Below are positions 1-5,786 of a DNA stretch of 8,267 bases, in pieces. Position 1 is the first letter of the stretch. Every line of letters starts with the position of its first letter. The notes below the pieces were generated by a model. It was not told the DNA's origin and searched no databases. It worked only from the letters and a program-made list of their open reading frames with translations. This DNA is from Ktedonobacter sp. 13_1_20CM_4_53_11 (lineage in GTDB: Bacteria > Chloroflexota > Ktedonobacteria > Ktedonobacterales > Ktedonobacteraceae): positions 1 through 8,267 of the forward strand of contig MNIY01000061.1 of the NCBI GenBank assembly GCA_001919995.1. The letters run 5' to 3'. Position numbers and translations under genes: made by a program.

Positions 1-26
1 CACCTCTGTCCATTTTGATCTTTATC

Positions 27-43
27 TAACAGTTTATCTGTTA
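27..43. promoter_or_regulatory. Perfect dyad upstream of the MerR-type gene, candidate operator
   Basis: The sequence TAACAG-TTTAT-CTGTTA is a perfect inverted repeat with 6-bp arms and a 5-bp spacer, 22 bases before the start codon of the MerR-type gene. It lies between TTGATC (15-20) and TACAAT (42-47), which are 21 bp apart. MerR-family promoters characteristically have over-long spacers (19-20 bp) with the operator inside. If TACAAT were the real -10, transcription would begin near base 54, inside the ribosome binding site, so the true promoter could instead lie upstream of the window. Autoregulation is inferred from position and symmetry. Confidence 0.45.
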
Positions 44-65
44 CAATTTATGAGGTACAGTACAC

Positions 66-758
66 GTGGTAGGCAGCAGCGATCAACAGTTACTACGCAT
101 AGACGACCTTGCCCACGAAACAGGAGTGCCAAGTAGAACCATCCGCTTCTATAACACCCAGGGACTGCTTCCACCTCCCATCATGCAAGGACGCGTGGCC
201 CATTACAACCAGGAGCACCTCCTCGTTCTCAATATCATCAAAGAGCTCAAAGAGCAGCAAAATTTACCCCTCGAGGTCATCAAACAATTGCTAGAGATAC
301 GCGCCCAACGCGGTGACGTAGAAATGAACCTCGCACTTAAGCAGCGACTCCTGCGCCCCCTGACCTCCAGCGGCCAGGACGTGAAGCTCACCAAAGAAGA
401 ATTGATGCAACAAACCGGGGCTACAAAGGAACAAATAGATGAACTGGCACGCCAGGGACTGCTCTTCCCCGTCGCCATAGAAGAATCGCAACTATTTACA
501 GGAGACGATGTATTGCTGCTCCAACTCTATCAACGTCTTACCCGGCTCGGCTTACCGCCAGCTCTACCTTCATTGATCCGCTTCCAACTGCGCCAGCTAG
601 TCCGCAGCGAACTGGCTGCCTATGAACAGCACCTGTTTGGACGGTGGCGCGCAAATGGCCTGCCGCCAGAGCAGCAGGCCACGCAATTCGAAGAAGTGCT
701 CACCCTCACCGACACCCTCATCTCCGTCCTTCACCGCAAATTGCTCTACCAGGTATAA
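66..758 (+). CDS. MerR-family transcriptional regulator with two tandem MerR-like domains
   Basis: This is a 230-residue DNA-binding protein, probably a transcription factor. Residues about 10-80 form a typical MerR winged helix-turn-helix (LRIDDLAHETGVPSRTIRFY, then GLLPPP, HYNQEHL and a long helix). Residues about 107-172 look like a second, diverged MerR-type unit (LTKEELMQQTGATKEQIDEL, GLLFP, LFTGDDVLLL, LGLPPALPSL). No cysteine cluster or recognisable ligand domain follows, so no metal or drug sensing is suggested. The start is GTG at 66, supported by a GAGGT ribosome binding site at 52-56, nine bases away. A perfect dyad sits just upstream. The gene ends six bases before the convergent lgt stop codon with no terminator visible between them. 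Family assignment is secure; the inducer and target genes are unknown. Confidence 0.85.
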   Translation: MVGSSDQQLLRIDDLAHETGVPSRTIRFYNTQGLLPPPIMQGRVAHYNQEHLLVLNIIKELKEQQNLPLEVIKQLLEIRAQRGDVEMNLALKQRLLRPLTSSGQDVKLTKEELMQQTGATKEQIDELARQGLLFPVAIEESQLFTGDDVLLLQLYQRLTRLGLPPALPSLIRFQLRQLVRSELAAYEQHLFGRWRANGLPPEQQATQFEEVLTLTDTLISVLHRKLLYQV

Positions 759-764
759 CCGCAC

Positions 765-1925
765 TCATCGATTCTCAGCTATTATTTCCTGGCTATCAGG
801 TGCCGCCCCATCCTCTCTTACCTTACCAGGTGCCACCTCATCCTCACGTGAGGCATTTGCTGCGTCACCCTCATCCCCATGCCCTTCTGCCGTTGTCTCT
901 TTCACACTCTCAGACTCGCTCCCCTCAATCTTCCCCTCTTCCACTCCCCTCTTCTCCCCAGCCTTCTCTACCTTTTCTACGTTCTCCCTGTCATCCTCAA
1001 CCGCCGGTTTTTGCGGAATCCCGTAGGTCGCGGCAACCTCACCTGCCGGTATCGGTTTAGAATAGCGCAAAACCAGGTATGTAACAGGAAGCAAGATCAC
1101 CAGCACCACCAGCGAAGTCCACTGCGCCTGTTTCAAACCCCAATTCAAGCCCAGGAAACTGACAATCAGATTATCGCGCACAAAGAAAAGCAAAAATTGC
1201 GTAATGGCGTAGCCAAAGAGGTACACCAGCATCAGAATGCCCGGTCGCCTGACGCGCCACGCGATGAAGAACATCAAGCCCAACATAAGAATATTGGTCA
1301 GTAGTTCATAGCCTGCGGCAGGCTGAACAGGCACATTACACGTGGCGGGATTCAAACACGCCCAGCTATGGGGATTCTGGTAGACCGTTGACCACGGTAA
1401 CGTGCTGCGATACCCAATAATGTCGCCATTGATCAGGTTGCCAATACGCCCAAAGATCTGTCCCGCCGCGGCAAACAGGACGCCCGCGTCAAGCAGCACC
1501 AGGGGATTGATACGCTCCCTGCGCGCCAGCCAGATCAGCGTAGGAATCACCAAAAAGATAGCGCCATAGAACGCCATCCCCCCCTCCCACGTCGCCAGGA
1601 TATGCTGTGGTTGCGCGAGGTAATACGAAAACAGGTCTGGCTGCTGTATCACGAAGTACAGGCGCCCTCCTATAATGCCAGCAACGATACACCACCAGAC
1701 GATACGATACACCGCCGCCTGTGTAATTCCCTTGCGCGTAGTATACCCTCGCACGATGCGCAAACCCAGGATAATAGCCACGGCATACATCAGCCCATAC
1801 CAGCTCAGCACGAACGGCCCTATGCGTACAATAGCCGGGTCAATATTAATATAAATATAGGGTGGACCAATACGCAGCCACCCCCAATCAATCACATAGC
1901 TCGTAAGCGCCGGTATAAAAGCCAT
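765..1925 (-). CDS. lgt: Prolipoprotein diacylglyceryl transferase (Lgt) with long acidic tail
   Basis: Lgt moves the diacylglyceryl group of phosphatidylglycerol onto the lipobox cysteine of prelipoproteins, the first step of bacterial lipoprotein maturation, in the cytoplasmic membrane. Residues 1-290 match the family: IGPFVLSWYGLMYA (35-48), GGRLYFVI (86-93), WEGGMAFYGA (113-122), the signature GRIGNLINGD (159-168) whose Arg160 corresponds to the essential Arg143 of E. coli, QPAAGYELL (201-209) and FFVRDN (247-252) near E. coli Arg239. Several hydrophobic membrane segments are evident. Tyr120 stands where E. coli has His103; other lineages also lack that His. Residues about 291-386 form a charged, Glu/Asp/Lys/Ser-rich, probably disordered cytoplasmic tail, making the protein about 95 residues longer than E. 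coli Lgt. The ATG at 1925 has a GGGAG ribosome binding site at 1932-1936. A dedicated promoter lies at 1985-2013. Confidence 0.95.
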   Translation of the reverse strand: MAFIPALTSYVIDWGWLRIGPPYIYINIDPAIVRIGPFVLSWYGLMYAVAIILGLRIVRGYTTRKGITQAAVYRIVWWCIVAGIIGGRLYFVIQQPDLFSYYLAQPQHILATWEGGMAFYGAIFLVIPTLIWLARRERINPLVLLDAGVLFAAAGQIFGRIGNLINGDIIGYRSTLPWSTVYQNPHSWACLNPATCNVPVQPAAGYELLTNILMLGLMFFIAWRVRRPGILMLVYLFGYAITQFLLFFVRDNLIVSFLGLNWGLKQAQWTSLVVLVILLPVTYLVLRYSKPIPAGEVAATYGIPQKPAVEDDRENVEKVEKAGEKRGVEEGKIEGSESESVKETTAEGHGDEGDAANASREDEVAPGKVREDGAAPDSQEIIAENR

Positions 1926-1943
1926 AACGTACTCCCATTCCTC

Positions 1944-1956
1944 TTAATCAGATTAA
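1944..1956. promoter_or_regulatory. Perfect 13-bp palindrome in the lgt leader
   Basis: TTAATC-A-GATTAA is a perfect dyad with 6-bp arms and a single central base. It lies in the predicted 5' untranslated region of lgt, about 20-30 bases before the ATG and just upstream of its ribosome binding site. Such short, AT-rich symmetric sites often bind a dimeric repressor, but no regulator can be named. A chance occurrence in this AT-rich gap is possible. Confidence 0.3.
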
Positions 1957-1969
1957 ACAGAACTAATAC

Positions 1970-1982
1970 GAAACTTCGTTTC
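1970..1982. promoter_or_regulatory. Inverted repeat at the predicted lgt transcription start
   Basis: GAAAC-TTC-GTTTC is an inverted repeat with 5-bp arms and a 3-bp spacer. It straddles the predicted lgt transcription start (about base 1978), a typical place for a repressor site. It is short, so the call rests on symmetry plus position. Confidence 0.3.
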
Positions 1983-1984
1983 CT

Positions 1985-2013
1985 ATAATAGTATTCCTTA
2001 AGCATAAGTGCAA
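1985..2013 (-). promoter_or_regulatory. Sigma70-type promoter for lgt
   Basis: On the reverse strand TTGCAC (2008-2013) is followed after exactly 17 bases by TATTAT (1985-1990), matching the -35/-10 consensus at 4/6 and 5/6. Transcription would start near 1978, giving a leader of about 50 bases before the lgt ATG. The promoter begins only about 40 bases after the umuC stop codon, so lgt need not depend on read-through from umuDC. Confidence 0.6.
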
Positions 2014-2050
2014 GTGTTTAAAAAGAGATATTTGTCTCCAATTGTTCAGA

Positions 2051-3334
2051 TTAATTGATGGTCAGTATGTCGCTCCAGCGCGTTGTAAAGTGCCCTGAAA
2101 GCCGGGATTGCCGCATTTTCCAGGGGCGAGTGATGCCCTGCACCGCGAAAAAAAGGGTATCACGGCCATACATCTTGTTGATCGCATCAATAAGATACAT
2201 CAGCCGGGCCTGCTTATAGTAGTCATACAACGAAAATTCACTGAAGAGATCAGGTTGTACGCCATCTTGCGGGATAATTTTCGTGAGAAAAACTCCCGCC
2301 TTCTTGTAGTTGTAGCCGTCTCTATACATGGCTCTCAATCCTTTGAGCGCGTAACGTATCAGCTCGGGGGTAAATGCCGTTGGGTAGGGGATACGCTGTG
2401 AGAAGGAATTGGAGTATTGCGGGGTGTCCTTCAAGGCGTTTGTGCGGATAAATACCGTGATACAGGATGTGAGAGAGTCCTGGCTCCGTAATTTTTCAGC
2501 GGCCCTGGCCGTGTATGTCGCGATGATCTCTTCAAGCTCTTCCAGGCGTGTGACATCCCTGCCAAAGGATTTGGAACACATAATGCCCTTCTTAGCAGGC
2601 CGTTCCGCTTCAAGGGGAATGCACGCTGTTCCTCGTAGCTCTAAGACGATGCGCTCTCCTACCACGGTGAGATAGCGCCGGATCCACTTTTCGTCGGCGT
2701 ATTTGAGGTCTTTCGCGCTCAAGATGCCGTGATTCATGAGGAACAGGCTGTATTTAGAGCCGATCCCCCACACGTCTTCAATGGCGACCTTCGCTAACAT
2801 TTCATCTGTTGCTTGTTCTGACAGCGCGGTAAAGTCTAACACTCCCTCATAGCGCGCATCTTTTTTCACGATTTCATTGGCGACTTTTGTCAGGCACTTT
2901 GTAGATGCAATGCCAATACTGACGGGGATGCCGGTAAATTGAAGCACCCTTGCCTTAATGGTGCGCCCAAATTCCGATAGATCGTCGATGATTTGTTCTG
3001 ACAGGTCGAGAAACGCCTCGTCAATTGAATAGACTTCGAGCCTGGAGGAGAACTGAGATAAAACCTTCATGACCCTGGCGCTCATATCAGCGTACAGGGA
3101 GTAGTTACTCGAAAAGATCTGGATGTTGTGCTTTCTGATAAGCTCCTCGCACTCAAAAATAGGCTGGCCCATTTTGATGCCCAATTTTTTAACCTCGTTA
3201 CTCCTGGCAACGACGCATCCATCATTATTGGAGAGGACGATAACCGGCCTGGCGCGCAGCGATGCATGAAATACTCGTTCGCAGGAGACATAGAAGTTAT
3301 TGCAATCGACCAGCGCATAGATTTTCTTTCTCAT
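2051..3334 (-). CDS. umuC: UmuC-type Y-family DNA polymerase (Pol V catalytic subunit)
   Basis: This is the catalytic subunit of an error-prone translesion polymerase, which copies past damaged bases together with processed UmuD. It has 427 residues against 422 in E. coli. Visible family features are ALVDCNNFY (7-15) with metal-binding Asp10 and the presumed steric-gate Tyr15, LSNNDGCVVAR (34-44), and YSIDEAFLDL (102-111) with catalytic Asp105 and Glu106. VWGIG (188-192) lies in the helix-hairpin-helix region, CSKSFGRD (253-260) opens the little-finger domain, and QPDLF (360-364) is a likely sliding-clamp motif. The C-terminus (about 394-427, with TTRW) resembles the DUF4113 segment of UmuC proteins. 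Its ATG overlaps the umuD stop in an ATGA arrangement, with AAGGTGG in the end of umuD as ribosome binding site, so translation is probably coupled. All catalytic residues are present. Confidence 0.95.
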   Translation of the reverse strand: MRKKIYALVDCNNFYVSCERVFHASLRARPVIVLSNNDGCVVARSNEVKKLGIKMGQPIFECEELIRKHNIQIFSSNYSLYADMSARVMKVLSQFSSRLEVYSIDEAFLDLSEQIIDDLSEFGRTIKARVLQFTGIPVSIGIASTKCLTKVANEIVKKDARYEGVLDFTALSEQATDEMLAKVAIEDVWGIGSKYSLFLMNHGILSAKDLKYADEKWIRRYLTVVGERIVLELRGTACIPLEAERPAKKGIMCSKSFGRDVTRLEELEEIIATYTARAAEKLRSQDSLTSCITVFIRTNALKDTPQYSNSFSQRIPYPTAFTPELIRYALKGLRAMYRDGYNYKKAGVFLTKIIPQDGVQPDLFSEFSLYDYYKQARLMYLIDAINKMYGRDTLFFAVQGITRPWKMRQSRLSGHFTTRWSDILTIN

Positions 3335-3726
3335 ACCACCTTATGAATGCAATAGGTGACCACGCCCCAGACGGAAAAATCGGTGGTGTCGGTGATCTGT
3401 ATTGGTTGATAGAGGGGGTTTTCTGGAACAAGGTAAAGCGCACCATCCCGTTGAGAAAGCCGTTTCACCGTAAATTCCCCGTCCAGGTGGGCAACGACGA
3501 TGGAGTTATGCCCAGGCTCCCTGGCTCGATCAACCACGATGATATCACCATGACAGATAGCGGCGTTCATCATGGAGTCGCCGGAGACTCTGACATAAAA
3601 GGTGGCCGCCGGGTGAGCAATCACGAGTTCATTCAAGTCAAGCGCCGTCTCGACATAATCGTCGGCTGGCGAGGGGAAGCCGCATGAGACGCGCCAAAGA
3701 AATAGAGATAAGCGATGGTCGTTCAT
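3331..3726 (-). CDS. umuD: UmuD-type self-cleaving protease subunit (S24 family)
   Basis: UmuD cleaves its own N-terminal arm when stimulated by RecA filaments; the shortened form activates UmuC. The sequence carries the cleavage site CGFPSPADDYVE (Cys15-Gly16), the nucleophile in SGDSM (Ser51) and the general base in EFTVKRL (Lys88). Spacings between cleavage site, Ser and Lys (36 and 37 residues) equal those of E. coli UmuD. I chose the ATG at 3726 (131 residues) because purine-rich AGAGAAGAGAG precedes it and the protein starts in sequence typical of the family. An in-frame ATG at 3792 would add 22 hydrophobic, un-UmuD-like residues and has no clear ribosome binding site. With the chosen start the arm is 15 residues instead of 24. 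The gene leads an operon with umuC and has a promoter and SOS box upstream. Confidence 0.92.
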   Translation of the reverse strand: MNDHRLSLFLWRVSCGFPSPADDYVETALDLNELVIAHPAATFYVRVSGDSMMNAAICHGDIIVVDRAREPGHNSIVVAHLDGEFTVKRLSQRDGALYLVPENPLYQPIQITDTTDFSVWGVVTYCIHKVV

Positions 3727-3820
3727 ACTCTCTTCTCTTGCGCGGACGACACCAGCGTGTGGGAAGAGCAACGCAAAAAATAGGTAGGCCATCCGCGCAT
3801 GGTAAAAATAGGGATAACTC

Positions 3821-3834
3821 AGAACGGAAGTTCT
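3821..3834. promoter_or_regulatory. SOS box (LexA operator) upstream of umuDC
   Basis: AGAACGGAAGTTCT is a perfect dyad (AGAAC-N4-GTTCT) that contains GAAC-N4-GTTC, the core of the LexA site known from Bacillus and Actinobacteria. It begins about 10 bases downstream of the predicted umuDC transcription start, where bound LexA would block transcription. Position in front of a SOS mutagenesis operon makes this assignment strong, though no lexA gene is in the window. Confidence 0.8.
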
Positions 3835-3850
3835 AATTTATCTTAAAGAG

Positions 3851-3879
3851 AGTATACCCAACTTTGAGCAAGCAGTCAA
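3851..3879 (-). promoter_or_regulatory. Sigma70-type promoter for umuDC
   Basis: On the reverse strand TTGACT (3874-3879) and TATACT (3851-3856) are separated by exactly 17 bases, each matching the consensus at 5/6. Start would be near 3844, giving a leader of about 118 bases to the preferred umuD ATG (or 52 to the alternative). A promoter this strong needs a repressor, in line with the SOS box just downstream. Confidence 0.75.
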
Positions 3880-3976
3880 TATTATTTAGGGGCAAAAAGG
3901 GGAGTGAATAATGTACCTAGAACAAATGAACGAAAAATGGTATTGATTTTGCGCAGAAGAGGGGAAGATAAATTTA

Positions 3977-4007
3977 CTGATATAGGTGATATATCAGATA
4001 TATCACC
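3977..4007. repeat. 23-bp perfect palindrome nested with a second inverted repeat
   Basis: Bases 3985-4007 form a perfect palindrome: 11-bp arms GGTGATATATC and GATATATCACC around a single A at 3996. Overlapping it, CTGATATA (3977-3984) and TATATCAG (3990-3997) form a second inverted repeat with a 5-base gap, so the two hairpins exclude each other. GATATA recurs at 3979, 3989 and 3997, about one helical turn apart. The palindrome covers the stop codon (4003-4005) of the VIT-family gene. No T-run follows on the reverse strand, so a classical terminator is not supported. A protein-binding site or RNA 3'-end structure fits better. It lies about 100 bp upstream of the umuDC -35 element. Confidence 0.6.
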
Positions 4008-4683
4008 CGTGGAGGAGGAAACTGAGCCCAACGCCGGCCAAAGTTCCGATGGTGACAACTGCGAGAAATTCAAGGCCGGCACGTACAGCGCCTTTGTGTG
4101 TGTACCTGGCTTTGATTGCTCCCAGTACGAGGGCGGTAAGGGCGGTGAGCCCATAGGCCCACCAGCGAGCTTGTGGCAGAGAAAGTATGACTGGTATAGC
4201 CGGAATGAGCCCGCCGACCACAAAAGAGATGCCAATCTGGATGCCTTGTAGCCATGGGTTGATGTGCTTGTCTTCTACTACGCCCAGTTCATCATGAACC
4301 ATTGCCCGGAACCATCGTTCGTCATTGGCAGTTAGATGGCCGACTACGCGGTCAAGTAGCGCGCCGCTAAAGCCTTTGTCGCGGTAGATCGCGCGTAGTT
4401 CGGCACGCTCTTCCTCTGGCTCGTGCTTAATTTCGAAACGCTCGGTGGCAATGCGTTGATCAAGTACTTCTTTGGCGGTGCGAGCGGAGAGGTAGCCACC
4501 AAGCGCCATTGAGATGCCTCCTGCCAGCACTTCGCCGAGTACGATAAGTATCAGGTTAGCGTGCGCTGCTGTACTGACGGCCATAATAAACACAAGCGTT
4601 GTGACGAGGCCGTCGTTGAGTCCAAACACGATCTCGCGCAGCCAATCACCCCTATGCGGGTGCTGCTCATTGATCTGCTCCAT
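4003..4683 (-). CDS. VIT1/CCC1-family membrane transporter (probable iron/manganese)
   Basis: Members of this family export Fe2+ or Mn2+ from the cytosol, into vacuoles in plants and yeast. The 226-residue protein begins with the family hallmark DWLREIVFGLNDGLVTTLVFIMAV (13-36), in which Asp24 is the conserved charged residue of the first membrane helix. GGISMALGGYLSARTAKE (55-72) follows. A cytoplasmic Glu-rich stretch (about 73-140; EPEEERAEL, then FRAMVHDELG) corresponds to the metal-binding helices of plant VIT1, and three further hydrophobic segments follow (about 145-170, 173-192, 204-224). The ATG at 4683 has AGAAGAAAGGG as ribosome binding site. In-frame starts at 4734 and 4761 lie inside the predicted promoter and are rejected. 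The metal is inferred; fused ferritin-like domains seen in some relatives are absent. Its stop codon lies within a palindrome. Confidence 0.88.
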   Translation of the reverse strand: MEQINEQHPHRGDWLREIVFGLNDGLVTTLVFIMAVSTAAHANLILIVLGEVLAGGISMALGGYLSARTAKEVLDQRIATERFEIKHEPEEERAELRAIYRDKGFSGALLDRVVGHLTANDERWFRAMVHDELGVVEDKHINPWLQGIQIGISFVVGGLIPAIPVILSLPQARWWAYGLTALTALVLGAIKARYTHKGAVRAGLEFLAVVTIGTLAGVGLSFLLHG

Positions 4684-4732
4684 GGCTACCCTTTCTTCTT
4701 TCACTCTTCCCTGTAAGAATTTTCTCGCAGGC

Positions 4733-4761
4733 ATGATAGCATATCCCCCGCGCTGTTGCAA
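4733..4761 (-). promoter_or_regulatory. Sigma70-type promoter for the VIT-family gene
   Basis: On the reverse strand TTGCAA (4756-4761) and TATCAT (4733-4738) are 17 bases apart, and TGC directly before TATCAT makes an extended -10. Transcription would start near 4726, leaving about 43 bases before the ATG at 4683. The promoter begins only about 15 bases after the preceding oxidoreductase gene, so the transporter can be expressed independently. Confidence 0.6.
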
Positions 4762-4776
4762 AACGCTCCATCTTGA

Positions 4777-5646
4777 CTAACCAATCACGTCCCTCAGTCG
4801 ATTAAATTGCTCCATCTCAGAGACGACGGGGAAGATAAGCAGTTCGTCCAGGCCGATATCAGCAAAGGCCTGTATATCAGCCTTGAGCGCCTGGGGTGAA
4901 GAGATAACGCTCTTTGAGATCACTTCCGCTCGTTGATCTCCCAGGTAGCTGTAGTAGCGTCGTAAGCTTGCGGCGGCGCGCTCGAGCGCTGCGGGGCCGA
5001 AGGCATATTCTATACTGCTGACGAGGCGTGGCTTGCCGGGGCGGCCTGCCTCCTTCCATGCTTCTACAACCATGTGCAATACCTGGCGGCGAGTGGATGG
5101 GTCGCTTGCTCTGCCCAGTACAAAACCATCTCCCCAGCGAGCAACGCGCTGGATCGCGAATGGTGTGTAGCCACCGATCAACAGTTCAGGTCCTCCCTGG
5201 CGAGCCGGTAACGGCCCTACTGGACCAGCAGTATCATCCACTGGCTGGCCGGACCAGATGCGCTTCATGAGAGTGAGCTGTTCCTCGAAGCGCTTCCCTC
5301 GATCGTTAAACGATGCCGGGGCCGCGTGAAAATCATCGGCTCGCCCTCCTACGCCCACGCCGAGGGTCAGGCGCCCACCGGAGAGGGCATCGAGGCTGGC
5401 CGCCTGTTTGGCCAGAATGCCGGCGGTGCGCAGCGGTGCGATCACCACTGAGGTCATCAAGCGAATGCGCCCGGTAATACCGGCAACCGCTGCCAGTGTA
5501 ATAAGTGGTTCATAGTTGCTGTAAACGAGGCGGTCGATGATGCCAAGGCTGGAGAAGGGGCCGGCATCAGCTCGCCTGGCCCAATCTAAAATGAAATCTG
5601 TACTTACACCCGGGTCTGTAGCTGGTAGACCAATGCCAATTTGCAT
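4777..5646 (-). CDS. LLM-class flavin/F420-dependent oxidoreductase
   Basis: The 289-residue protein belongs to the luciferase-like monooxygenase superfamily, TIM-barrel enzymes using FMN or coenzyme F420. Features are the N-terminal strand MQIGIGLP, EPLITLAAVAGITGRIRLMTSVVI in the first third, then AKQAASLDALSGGRLTLGVGVGGRADDF (the best conserved family segment), RGKRFEEQLTLMKRIWSG and, later, PELLIGGYTPFAIQRVARWGDGFV. The length is typical for the F420-type group. Substrate cannot be read from the sequence. The ATG at 5646 has GGAGG (5652-5656) five bases upstream; an in-frame TTG at 5658 overlaps that site and is rejected. It is divergent from the rpmI-rplT cluster and shares a short promoter region with it. 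The following transporter gene has its own promoter, so functional linkage is not implied. Confidence 0.88.
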   Translation of the reverse strand: MQIGIGLPATDPGVSTDFILDWARRADAGPFSSLGIIDRLVYSNYEPLITLAAVAGITGRIRLMTSVVIAPLRTAGILAKQAASLDALSGGRLTLGVGVGGRADDFHAAPASFNDRGKRFEEQLTLMKRIWSGQPVDDTAGPVGPLPARQGGPELLIGGYTPFAIQRVARWGDGFVLGRASDPSTRRQVLHMVVEAWKEAGRPGKPRLVSSIEYAFGPAALERAAASLRRYYSYLGDQRAEVISKSVISSPQALKADIQAFADIGLDELLIFPVVSEMEQFNRLRDVIG

Positions 5647-5722
5647 AATGTCCTCCAATTTATTTCGTGTGCTTTCAGGTGTGTCTTTAGAAAATATTCA
5701 GATCAAATTCTTTGTAACCCTT

Positions 5723-5750
5723 ATTATAGGACAATTAGCCGGGTATGCTA
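5723..5750 (-). promoter_or_regulatory. Candidate promoter for the LLM-class oxidoreductase
   Basis: A perfect TATAAT -10 lies on the reverse strand at 5723-5728. The best upstream partner, TAGCAT at 5745-5750 with a 16-base spacer, is a poor -35, so the promoter may be weak or activator-dependent. Its -35 region abuts the -35 of the forward rpmI promoter, back to back. The leader would be about 70 bases. Confidence 0.45.
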
Positions 5751-5780
5751 TTGCCCAATAGATAGGAGATGTGCTATAAT
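5751..5780 (+). promoter_or_regulatory. Promoter of the rpmI-rplT-methyltransferase cluster
   Basis: TTGCCC (5751-5756) is followed after 18 bases by a perfect TATAAT (5775-5780), preceded by TGC as an extended -10. Transcription would start near 5787. No other gene lies between this site and rpmI, so it most likely drives the ribosomal-protein operon through a leader of about 220 bases. Confidence 0.6.
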
Positions 5781-5786
5781 CGACAC

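Noticed and set aside
622..1060. Forward open frames across the lgt tail region
   Set aside because: Their Ser/Pro/His-rich products are the shadow of the acidic Lgt tail; no start signals.
1984..1989. TATAAT on the forward strand as a promoter antisense to umuC
   Set aside because: No good -35 at the right distance; it is the complement of the lgt -10 region.
2025..2038. GAGA/TCTC hairpin plus T-run as umuC terminator
   Set aside because: Only a 4-bp stem; too weak to call although a short T-run follows on the reverse strand.
3904..4251. Forward open frame opposite the end of the VIT-family gene
   Set aside because: Most of it is the complement of a well-supported transporter gene; it lacks a ribosome binding site and recognisable domains.
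4684..4761. Longer VIT-family protein starting at 4761 or 4734
   Set aside because: Both starts fall within the predicted promoter, while a good ribosome binding site precedes the ATG at 4683.
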